A stretch of 10,222 bases of DNA from NCBI GenBank assembly GCA_964516555.1, contig CAZFAI010000029.1, forward strand, positions 1 to 10,222, read 5' to 3'. Position 1 is the stretch's first letter; each line of letters begins with the position of its first letter. The notes under the pieces were generated by a model. The model searched no databases. It was not told the origin of the DNA and saw only the letters and a program-made list of their open reading frames with translations. The DNA comes from CAZFAI01 sp964516555 (GTDB lineage: Bacteria > Patescibacteriota > Microgenomatia > UBA12405). Both the position numbers and the translations under genes were made by a program. Positions 1 to 6,245 of the stretch are shown here, in pieces.

Positions 1-1
1 C

Positions 2-3000
2 TATGATGAAGCAATCCATACAGAAGCCGGAGAGAGCAGGGAAAGAGCTAATGAGGTGGTAAGGGTCGAGGTCCAGAGAATGGTTAAGGATTACGCGACA
101 GGCAGACTAGATGAATCCGGATTTATGGAATCCAGAAATAGGTTGTTTTCTCATATTAGGGGCGTGGAGAGGGGGAAGAAGAACGAAGGATTGATGTACG
201 CAGATAACATGTTGGAAGTGGCCAGACAAATGCGGGATGAAGTTTCCCATGGTAGGGCAATTGAAACTTTGGATACCGATATTGAGGTGACTATGGGTAA
301 GGCGAGAATGGGGGTAAGAACTGAAGCACAGTTGAGTGCGGTTGATAGGGTAACAGAAAAAGTGGTGGGAAGCAGAATTGGAAGTTTAGTGAGTGAAACG
401 ACAGTAGCCAGTGCTTTGTCAATTGCTTATACGGTGGGACAGAGGACCACGGAAACTTTTGCCCGAAGTACGGTAGCTAAAGCAGGTTCTTTTGGAGCAA
501 CTGCTTTGGTGAGCGGGGCAATTGCGGGTGCTAAAGAAAGTTACCGAATGGAAGAAGAAAGAAAAAAGCATTTTCGGGATATGGCCAAGGGAAGGAGTTT
601 TGACCAGTTGAAAGATAAAAGAAGAGTGGAAATGGAGACGGTGCGCTACGATACTGTTAAGTCAAGTGATTTGATAAGCAGCTTAAACAGCCAGATGGAG
701 AGTGTGGGAGGGAGCGAATTAAATGAAGATAAAGTTTCTAACCTGATTGGGGCGGTGGTCGAGAGCCGGGCCAGGATTTCTTTGTCTGACAGGATGAAGG
801 TTGATTTGATTTCTTACTCTGATGAAGGAAAAGTGGAAGCTGAAAGAATGGAGCTAGATATCTCCAGAGCTAAGGCGGCAGTATTGCTGAACCGGGTGTT
901 GAATAGCCCGGAGTACTCCCATTTACTTGGCGGGGCTAGTAGTGATGAATATTTGGCCGGGTTGACTGAAGCTAAATGCCGATTGTTGGTAGAAGGAGAG
1001 GGCGGGATTGAAAAGAAGAATGATGTGTTTAGAAAAATGAAAAGAAAAAAGGTGGCCGGTGCTGTGGCAAAAGGGGTAGTTTCCGGTTTGGTTATTGGCG
1101 GGGTAACGCAGGAAGTAGGAGCGTTTTTTAGAGACGATCAACAAGGTTTGGCGGAGACCTTAATTAAGGGTAACTCCGGGGCTGCCACACGGGCAACACC
1201 GCTGGAGGCATTAAGGTCTTATTTATCGGGTGATTGGAAGAAGGCAATAAATTTTGAAGAGCGAATGTTTAATGGTGCAAAATTTAAAGTACCTGAGGGG
1301 ATGCAGTTTGTGGCAAATCAGGATGGTAGTTTTAATTTGATGAACGGCGATAACCAAGAATTTTTGAATGGTTTAAGGTTTGATAGCCAGGGGGCGTTGA
1401 CTGAGGAGTCACGGAGAATGATTGAGCAGGGCGGTGGGGTAGTGCAAAGTGAAGTCCTGGAAGTTCAAAGGCAAGTGGCAAGTGAGGTGAACAGAAGCTT
1501 GGGGGTGGAAGAATTTGTCGAAGAAAGGCAAGATTTGTTTTCCAGAATCAGAAGAACTATGTGGTACGACAATGATACGCCAAAGCCTATTTTTGATAAG
1601 AATGAATTAAGATTATTGTGGGGAGGGGTAAATGGAACCGGGTTGGATATTGAGGGAAATTATGTTTTGGATGTGTCGCAAATGGTTGAGGGAGGATCTT
1701 ATCACGATGGTTTGTCGGCTGATGCGATGGAGTTGGCGACAGAGGGCAAACTATATCTGGCACTATCTTTATCACAAGAAACACAAAGTCAGGTGGTGAG
1801 AGTGGCGATAGATGCTTCCGGTAAAGCAATAATCGATCCAAATTCGGAGATTGGCAAAATGTTTTTTGGAGTTGAGAGCGGGTCGGTAAGATTTTTGGGG
1901 AGGTTTGCCGAGGTGGCAGAGAATGTAGGGGTTGGTGATGATGGGTCGGAACAAGTGAGAATATTGGCAACAGCTGTGGGCAGGGGAGTAGGCGGGAATT
2001 TTACTATCACTGACAAGGTGATGGAGACGGTAACAGACAGGATGGTTGAGACAATGGTAACAGTTCCGGCTCCGGAACAAGCTTTTGACACTCTAGTCGA
2101 GGTACCGTCTGTAATTCCAATTACCTGGAGAAGTCCATTGGAAAGAATAAAAGAAGGAGAGGAGATTCTGCCCATCGATAATATTGAACCAATATCGAAT
2201 GTTGAGGGACGAACGAGGATTTTGCCGCCTTGGGAAGAAATTGGCAGGGAGACAAAAGACCCATTTTTTGATAATTTGGAACCAATACCGAACACTGAGG
2301 GACAAACGAGGATTTTGCCGCCTTGGGAAGTTGTTGATGAGGCCATCAAGGATACGGGTCTTTTATTGGGTTCGCAACCGGTCGAACAAAACTTATATGG
2401 TGGTTGGTATGCCGAGTTAGACCGTCAAATAGACAAGAGGCTTGAGAATGTATTGCCGATGGAGATAAAAAATGATGCCAGTGTTGAGTTGGATGCCGAA
2501 AGAGTGATTGGTTCTTATTTGGACAGTATGGAGCCAAGTTACAGACAAAGAGTAGAAGATTTGGTTTCTCAAATCGAACCGATGGGTGATAACAACAGAT
2601 TGTCGATTTGTATACCGGTGGCCGGTCATCAGGAGGGGAAGAATATCTACGAAGCTTTGAAAAACTATAATTACCAAACAGCAGACAGGGATAACTTTGA
2701 AATTGTTTTGCTGGTAAATGCCCCGAAGGTGAATGCGGAAGGTCAGGAGGTAGTAATGGACGAGACAAGGAGTGAAATTGAAAGATTTAAGCGCGACTAT
2801 CCAGAAGTAAATTTGAGAGTAATGGATGTTAGATTGGATTTGGAAGATGCAAAAATTGGTTATATTAGAAGGTTGTTGACTGATGCTACTTTGATGAGAC
2901 AAGGCCAGCGTCAATCAGGAGCAAGGGATCTTATATTGGTAAGTAATGATGCAGACAATAAAGGGGTGAATCCCAGATACGTTGAAAATTTTATTAATAA

Positions 3001-4570
3001 GTTTGAGACCAATCCGACAGTAGATGGATTTTTGGGTCAATTGGATTGGGATCCGGTGTCTTATGTTAACCATCCTGTCGTTCATGTGGGAACCAGGTTG
3101 TTTCAGTATTTAGAAACTATTTCCCGAAAGGAAACCGGCAAGGTAGGTTCGAGTGGAGCTAATTTTGCTTTCAGGTCAAGTATTTATGCTGCAGTGGGTG
3201 GGTATGTTGATTTGACTGTTGCAGAGGATGTGGCCTTGGGGAGATCAATAGTTAAGGCAAGGGGGGGCGATCGGGGCAGAATACAATATGCCGGTTCTAG
3301 AGTTTCAAGACTTTATACATCTTCCCGGAGGTCTATAAATGCTTATAAGAGAGGCCTGTCTCCTGCTGAACAGTGGGACAAAAGTTTTAGTGCGTTTGAT
3401 GATGAGGTGAGGAAATTTGAGATGGGGGAAATTAGTAACATTGATTACGATAATCCTGATGTGGTTGAGAAATTAAAACTAGATGTAGAACAGGTGGTTG
3501 ATAGGACTTTGAATGTTTACGTTGACGATGGTTTGAATAAGGATGCTCCTTTTTATAGGCGATGTGTCAATATGTTGGGTATAGATTATGCTTTGGATGA
3601 AAATGGAGATGTTAAGGTAACGGATATTTCAAGATTAGTGTCGGGCTTGAGAAAGTACCGAGAATATGGAGAGGAGCTGAGGGACACAAAGTCAGGAAAA
3701 CCGGTTAGAAAATATGGTAACTTGGAGGATGTGGCGAGAGGTAAAGAGGGTGGGGTAATTGCGCTGTCTACTCAGGAAGGTGAGGGGGAGCGGTATCAAA
3801 TTGATAAGGTTTACAACGGTGGTCAGTCGTATATAGCCAGGGCTAGTTTGATGACTAAAGAGGGTGTTAGCAATTCCAGAGTGGCATTGCGTTTTGGTAA
3901 TGGCTCGGCTAACGTGGATGCGGCTTATAGAAGTATTTATGCTAATTTATCAGGAGAAATAAAAAGGTGTATACCGGAATCTTTTGGGGTGAGATTAGGA
4001 TCTGACGGAAAGGAATATGTGGTTCATGAGTGGATAAATGGTAAGTCTATACGTGATGAGCTTGAGGCAGGAGCGGTATTTTCCAAAGAAGATATTGAGG
4101 TAGTTTTCAGGAAGATGAGCGGTTTAATTACTGAATTACATAGTAACAACGGTTATATTCACAGGGACATTAAGCCGGATAATATACTATTGGAAAGAAA
4201 TGAGAGAGGGGAGATTGTCAGAACAGTATTAACCGATTGGGACTTGTTGACTCCCGTACGGAACGATCATGCTGTGCCGGAAGGTACGGTTGGTTATGCT
4301 GCGCCTGACCAGTACAAGAAAAACGAGGAGCTGTGGCCGGTGATTGATGAATATGCTTTGGGTATGACATTGTATGAACTGTTTACCGGAGAAGAGGTGG
4401 CGGGAGGGAGAGGTCTTTATAAAAAAGTTGATATGGGGAAATTATTGGAAGGTAAGGAAATTCCTGAGGTGTGGTGGGAAATAATTATGGGATTGACGAG
4501 TAGTAAGAGAGAAACCAGGTGGACGGCCAGGCGTGCTTTGGAGCATTTGGATGAAGGCAGACTAGCTTAA
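2..4570 (+). CDS. Giant multidomain protein: GT2-like glycosyltransferase fused to C-terminal Ser/Thr protein kinase (5' partial)
   Basis: The frame is open from base 2 to the TAA at 4568-4570, giving at least 1522 residues. GTG at 56 is the first in-window start, but the charged helical sequence continues upstream of it without a stop, so the true start is probably outside. Residues below are numbered from that GTG. Residues 1-110 are helical and charged. Low-charge Ala/Gly/Val segments lie at about 110-130, 143-159 and 332-357 and may be membrane-associated. A globular region of unknown type spans about 520-650, followed by a Pro/Glu linker with a 31-residue duplication (708-770). A GT2-like domain (about 846-1110) shows a first beta strand LSICIPVAG, a DxD-type motif D965-A-D967 and an ED motif at E1057-D1058. 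The kinase domain (about 1246-1500) has a Gly loop near 1255, HRD with D1371, N1376, a DFG-position motif D1394-W-D1396 and an APE-like A1416-P-D. The VAIK lysine position holds Arg1279. The glycosyltransferase and kinase assignments are strong. Substrates and the N-terminal role are unknown. Confidence 0.88.
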   Translation, partial: YDEAIHTEAGESRERANEVVRVEVQRMVKDYATGRLDESGFMESRNRLFSHIRGVERGKKNEGLMYADNMLEVARQMRDEVSHGRAIETLDTDIEVTMGKARMGVRTEAQLSAVDRVTEKVVGSRIGSLVSETTVASALSIAYTVGQRTTETFARSTVAKAGSFGATALVSGAIAGAKESYRMEEERKKHFRDMAKGRSFDQLKDKRRVEMETVRYDTVKSSDLISSLNSQMESVGGSELNEDKVSNLIGAVVESRARISLSDRMKVDLISYSDEGKVEAERMELDISRAKAAVLLNRVLNSPEYSHLLGGASSDEYLAGLTEAKCRLLVEGEGGIEKKNDVFRKMKRKKVAGAVAKGVVSGLVIGGVTQEVGAFFRDDQQGLAETLIKGNSGAATRATPLEALRSYLSGDWKKAINFEERMFNGAKFKVPEGMQFVANQDGSFNLMNGDNQEFLNGLRFDSQGALTEESRRMIEQGGGVVQSEVLEVQRQVASEVNRSLGVEEFVEERQDLFSRIRRTMWYDNDTPKPIFDKNELRLLWGGVNGTGLDIEGNYVLDVSQMVEGGSYHDGLSADAMELATEGKLYLALSLSQETQSQVVRVAIDASGKAIIDPNSEIGKMFFGVESGSVRFLGRFAEVAENVGVGDDGSEQVRILATAVGRGVGGNFTITDKVMETVTDRMVETMVTVPAPEQAFDTLVEVPSVIPITWRSPLERIKEGEEILPIDNIEPISNVEGRTRILPPWEEIGRETKDPFFDNLEPIPNTEGQTRILPPWEVVDEAIKDTGLLLGSQPVEQNLYGGWYAELDRQIDKRLENVLPMEIKNDASVELDAERVIGSYLDSMEPSYRQRVEDLVSQIEPMGDNNRLSICIPVAGHQEGKNIYEALKNYNYQTADRDNFEIVLLVNAPKVNAEGQEVVMDETRSEIERFKRDYPEVNLRVMDVRLDLEDAKIGYIRRLLTDATLMRQGQRQSGARDLILVSNDADNKGVNPRYVENFINKFETNPTVDGFLGQLDWDPVSYVNHPVVHVGTRLFQYLETISRKETGKVGSSGANFAFRSSIYAAVGGYVDLTVAEDVALGRSIVKARGGDRGRIQYAGSRVSRLYTSSRRSINAYKRGLSPAEQWDKSFSAFDDEVRKFEMGEISNIDYDNPDVVEKLKLDVEQVVDRTLNVYVDDGLNKDAPFYRRCVNMLGIDYALDENGDVKVTDISRLVSGLRKYREYGEELRDTKSGKPVRKYGNLEDVARGKEGGVIALSTQEGEGERYQIDKVYNGGQSYIARASLMTKEGVSNSRVALRFGNGSANVDAAYRSIYANLSGEIKRCIPESFGVRLGSDGKEYVVHEWINGKSIRDELEAGAVFSKEDIEVVFRKMSGLITELHSNNGYIHRDIKPDNILLERNERGEIVRTVLTDWDLLTPVRNDHAVPEGTVGYAAPDQYKKNEELWPVIDEYALGMTLYELFTGEEVAGGRGLYKKVDMGKLLEGKEIPEVWWEIIMGLTSSKRETRWTARRALEHLDEGRLA
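2177..2330 (+). repeat. Imperfect tandem duplication inside the giant gene (93-bp period)
   Basis: Bases 2177-2237 and 2270-2330 are two 61-bp copies that differ at 7 positions by my count, offset by 93 bp, so each unit is exactly 31 codons. Both copies encode a DN-x-EPI-(S/P)-N-x-EG-x-TRILPPWE core (starting at residues 708 and 739 counted from the GTG at 56). The duplication sits in the proline-rich linker between the unknown middle domain and the glycosyltransferase domain. It keeps the reading frame and looks like a recent linker expansion or a duplicated short binding motif. Confidence 0.9.
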
Positions 4571-4575
4571 GTGAT

Positions 4576-4606
4576 CAAAAAGTGTCACTCCGTGGAAGTG
4601 ACACTT
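4576..4606 (-). terminator. Rho-independent terminator, oriented for minus-strand transcripts
   Basis: A perfect 10-bp stem (4580-4589 with 4597-4606) encloses a 7-nt loop. Read on the minus strand, the stem runs into five consecutive T residues followed by GATC, the classical intrinsic terminator form. Read on the plus strand it is followed by AAAGAG, so there is no immediate U-tract for the giant gene, which ends only 9 nt before the hairpin. It most likely ends the minus-strand helix-turn-helix transcript, leaving a 3' UTR of about 100 nt. It may also stop plus-strand transcripts less efficiently. Confidence 0.75.
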
Positions 4607-4628
4607 AAAGAGTAAGTTTCTTTTATGT

Positions 4629-4703
4629 TAAACAATATCTTTTTGCGGTGCTCACGCGTTGCGCTTTGCTTACATGATTGCGCTCCTAAAAAGATATTGT
4701 TTA
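4629..4703. repeat. Perfect 16-bp inverted repeat with a 43-nt centre
   Basis: Bases 4629-4644 (TAAACAATATCTTTTT) are the exact reverse complement of 4688-4703. The 43-nt centre is richer in G+C than its flanks, contains TTGCGCT twice (4659-4665 and 4678-4684) and a central ACGCGT palindrome (4654-4659). The repeat begins 3 bases beyond the stop codon of the minus-strand gene and lies before the canonical terminator at 4576-4606. It could be a long-stem 3' UTR structure or a small non-autonomous repeat element. I see no flanking target-site duplication that would settle this. Confidence 0.8.
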
Positions 4704-4706
4704 TGC

Positions 4707-4964
4707 TTATTCTGATTGGATACCCAGGAGCCAAAGAACGGCTTCCTTGCGGTAGCGGCGGTCTCCCCGGGCGTTGATGCGGATTGCCGGCAGTTTGCCC
4801 CGTTTTCCCCACCTTTTGATTGTTAGCTTGCTAACACGGAGAAGATCGGCAACTTCGGCGACGGTAAGAAGGTCGGGAAGATTGTCGATAGAAACGCCGT
4901 TAACTTTTTTGGGGAGGGGGTTTTGATTCACAAGTTTATCTTGTGTTTGAGTTTGTTCATCCAT
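4707..4964 (-). CDS. Small excisionase/MerR-type helix-turn-helix DNA-binding protein
   Basis: This 85-residue protein is almost entirely one winged helix-turn-helix domain of the HTH_17 (excisionase/MerR-like) type. After a polar N-terminal tail of about 30 residues comes DLLTVAEVADLLRVSKLTI (residues 31-49, the helix-turn-helix), then KRWGKRGKLPAIRI and a basic RGDRRYRKEAV segment forming the wing. The frame stays open upstream to 5135, but ATG at 4964 is preferred: AGGA sits 8 nt before it, and the extra upstream residues are low-complexity, lack domain character and would overlap the dehydrogenase start. Members of this family serve as phage excisionases, plasmid proteins or small transcription factors. 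With no integrase or phage gene nearby, a regulator is the simpler reading. It is divergent from the dehydrogenase gene and convergent with the giant gene, so it could control the 4965-5120 region. That role is inference. Confidence 0.9.
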   Translation of the reverse strand: MDEQTQTQDKLVNQNPLPKKVNGVSIDNLPDLLTVAEVADLLRVSKLTIKRWGKRGKLPAIRINARGDRRYRKEAVLWLLGIQSE

Positions 4965-4969
4965 AGACT

Positions 4970-5012
4970 GGTTCCTGTTGTATAAGAATAATGTATAACT
5001 GTAATCAGTAAA
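4970..5012 (-). promoter_or_regulatory. Promoter and ribosome binding site of the helix-turn-helix gene
   Basis: On the minus strand a -35-like TTTACT (plus-strand 5007-5012) is separated by 16 nt from a -10-like TATTCT (plus-strand 4985-4990). Each matches its sigma70 consensus at 4 of 6 positions. Transcription would start near 4978. A Shine-Dalgarno AGGA (plus-strand 4973-4976) then lies 8 nt before the ATG at 4964, giving a very short leader of about 14 nt. This RBS is the main reason for choosing the short form of the protein. Confidence 0.45.
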
Positions 5013-5062
5013 ACATATTGGATATTTGTGTGTCAATGAGGCAAATGCTTCAAGAATTACGC

Positions 5063-5086
5063 TAGGTGTAGTGTAGGTGGTAGGTG
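5063..5086 (+). promoter_or_regulatory. Cluster of three TAGGTG direct repeats, candidate operator
   Basis: TAGGTG occurs at 5063-5068, 5074-5079 and 5081-5086, with start spacings of 11 and 7 bp. The cluster lies between the divergent helix-turn-helix and dehydrogenase genes, just upstream of where the -35 of the dehydrogenase promoter should be, and no good -35 hexamer is visible there. Direct repeats at about one helical turn fit a bound regulator, and the neighbouring helix-turn-helix protein is the obvious candidate. The binding assignment is inference. Confidence 0.35.
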
Positions 5087-5106
5087 TGGGAAAAAGATAA
5101 ATATGG

Positions 5107-5120
5107 TGTAAAATTTTGGT
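5107..5120 (+). promoter_or_regulatory. -10 element of the dehydrogenase gene, probably leaderless
   Basis: TAAAAT at 5109-5114 (5 of 6 matches to TATAAT) is preceded by TG and followed by 6 nt, then the ATG at 5121. Transcription would therefore begin at or next to the start codon. No Shine-Dalgarno sequence precedes this ATG. The ten bases TGTAAAATTT (5107-5116) recur exactly at the promoter of the peptidase gene (6197-6206). No convincing -35 hexamer is present at the usual distance. Confidence 0.45.
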
Positions 5121-6134
5121 ATGAATAAGCAACAAGATTTGAAGATTGCGTTTTTTGGGGTTAAGCCATGGGAGAAGGAAGTTATTGAAAAGGAGATTAT
5201 CCGAATTGACAGCTTTGGGATTGGAATTTTTGAGGAGGAAGTACAGGAGAGTTTGGAATTGGCAAAAGACTATGAAGTAATTTCTACTTTTATATATTCC
5301 AGAATGGACAAGAAGGTGTTGGATCAGCTACCTAATTTAAAAATGATTGCTACCAGGTCGACAGGGACAGATCATATTGATGCGGTAGAAGCCGGGAAAA
5401 GAGGAATTGAAGTTGTCAATGTTCCGGTTTACGGATCGGAGACAGTGGCGGAGTATGCCATGGCCTTGCTGATGGCAGTGGCCAAGAAAGTGGTATGCGG
5501 ACACCAGGCGGTAGAGGACAATGATTTTAATCCCAGGGGTTTGACCGGGGTGGATATGGGAGGAAAAACAATGGGTGTAATAGGAGTTGGAAGGATAGGA
5601 CAAAATATGATCCGCTACGCCAGAGGCTTTAGAATGAAAGTTTTGGGGGTGGATGGCATTAGGGTGCCCGGATTGGAGAAAAAATTAGGATTCAGTTATG
5701 CAGATTTGGAAACTTGTCTGAAAGAGGCCGATTTTGTCAGTTTGCATGTACCAAACATACCGGAGACTTTTCATATGATAAATAAAAATAATATTAAGTT
5801 AATGAAACAGGGGAGTATTCTGATTAATACATCCAGGGGAACTGTGGTGGAGTCTGAGGCAATTGTGTGGGCATTGAACAAGGGAATATTGGTCGGGGCA
5901 GGATTGGACGTGGTGGAAGAGGAAGGTTTGCTGATTGATGATGGTAGCATGGCATTGGACAGCAAAGTAAGCAAGGATGACCTGAGAGAAATGATCAGTT
6001 ACCATCTATTGCGCGATAGAGATGATGTGGTGCTGACACCCCATAATGCTTTTAATACTCAAGAAGCAATCGGAAGGATAGTGGCGACGACAGTGGATAA
6101 TATAATTGACTTTTGTGCAGTAAAAGTTAGATAA
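5121..6134 (+). CDS. D-isomer-specific 2-hydroxyacid dehydrogenase, D-lactate dehydrogenase-like
   Basis: This is a cytoplasmic NAD-dependent oxidoreductase of 337 residues, close to the usual length of fermentative D-lactate dehydrogenases. The substrate-domain signature STGTDHIDAVEAGKRGI is followed by NVPVYGSETVAEYAMALLMA, then a Rossmann GVGRIG (155-160). The next strand ends VLGVDG, where the acidic residue favours NAD over NADP. The catalytic triad of the family is visible: Arg239 in NTSRGT, Glu268 in DVVEEE and His308 in TPHNAFNT. The PHNAF-T-EA ending and the DVVEEE motif are closer to D-lactate dehydrogenase than to phosphoglycerate dehydrogenase. It would reduce pyruvate to D-lactate and regenerate NAD+, as expected in a fermenter. 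The ATG at 5121 lacks an RBS but fits a leaderless start. It stands as a single gene, 111 nt from the next one. Exact substrate is not proven by sequence. Confidence 0.93.
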   Translation: MNKQQDLKIAFFGVKPWEKEVIEKEIIRIDSFGIGIFEEEVQESLELAKDYEVISTFIYSRMDKKVLDQLPNLKMIATRSTGTDHIDAVEAGKRGIEVVNVPVYGSETVAEYAMALLMAVAKKVVCGHQAVEDNDFNPRGLTGVDMGGKTMGVIGVGRIGQNMIRYARGFRMKVLGVDGIRVPGLEKKLGFSYADLETCLKEADFVSLHVPNIPETFHMINKNNIKLMKQGSILINTSRGTVVESEAIVWALNKGILVGAGLDVVEEEGLLIDDGSMALDSKVSKDDLREMISYHLLRDRDDVVLTPHNAFNTQEAIGRIVATTVDNIIDFCAVKVR

Positions 6135-6137
6135 GTA

Positions 6138-6160
6138 ACATCTTTGTGTGTATCAGATGT
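6138..6160 (+). terminator. Weak hairpin after the dehydrogenase gene
   Basis: ACATCT (6138-6143) pairs perfectly with AGATGT (6155-6160) around an 11-nt loop, starting 3 nt after the dehydrogenase stop codon. The stem is only 6 bp and no T-run follows, so it would be a poor intrinsic terminator. It is listed because it is the only candidate transcript end for this gene. Confidence 0.25.
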
Positions 6161-6175
6161 GTATCCTATAATATA

Positions 6176-6204
6176 TTGACTTGAAGCTGGTTTGCATGTA
6201 AAAT
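6176..6204 (+). promoter_or_regulatory. Sigma70-type promoter of the Tat-exported peptidase gene
   Basis: TTGACT (6176-6181, 5 of 6) and TAAAAT (6199-6204, 5 of 6) are separated by exactly 17 nt. Transcription would start near 6211, giving a leader of about 35 nt. A perfect TATAAT also occurs at 6167-6172, with only a weak TTGTGT 17 nt upstream, and could be an alternative or overlapping promoter. Confidence 0.65.
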
Positions 6205-6206
6205 TT

Positions 6207-6240
6207 ACCCAACAGGCAGGTAATTATTTGAAGCCTGGGT
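6207..6240 (+). promoter_or_regulatory. Bulged hairpin in the 5' leader of the peptidase gene
   Basis: ACCC (6207-6210) and AGGC (6214-6217) can pair with GCCT and GGGT (6233-6240), giving an 8-bp stem with a 3-nt bulge and a 15-nt loop. It fills almost the whole predicted leader and ends 5 nt before the ATG. No ordinary Shine-Dalgarno sequence stands at normal spacing. The only purine-rich match, AGG at 6218-6220, would lie in the loop. A role in translation control is speculative. Confidence 0.3.
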
Positions 6241-6245
6241 AAAAA

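Noticed and set aside
1587..2914. Several long open frames on the minus strand inside the giant gene
   Set aside because: They overlap a plus-strand gene with clear domains; their translations are rich in Ser, Pro, His and Leu with no domain motifs, as expected of antisense shadows of a purine-rich coding strand.
4571..4625. Intrinsic terminator for the giant plus-strand gene
   Set aside because: The hairpin at 4580-4606 has its T-run only on the minus strand; on the plus strand AAAGAG follows and the T-rich stretch starts about 9 nt later.
4629..4703. CRISPR array, tRNA or insertion-sequence end in the convergent intergenic region
   Set aside because: Only one inverted pair exists, there are no regular spacers, no cloverleaf and no transposase or target-site duplication.
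4707..4964. Phage or plasmid excisionase marking a mobile element
   Set aside because: No integrase, attachment-site repeat or other phage gene is visible in the window, and its neighbours are a metabolic gene and a giant chromosomal gene.
4965..5135. Upstream extension of the helix-turn-helix protein to 142 residues
   Set aside because: The extension is low-complexity, would overlap the dehydrogenase start, and a good RBS sits 8 nt before the ATG at 4964.
5121..6134. Phosphoglycerate dehydrogenase (serA)
   Set aside because: There is no C-terminal ACT domain, the length fits single-domain-pair enzymes, and the DVVEEE and PHNAF-T-EA motifs are closer to D-lactate dehydrogenase.
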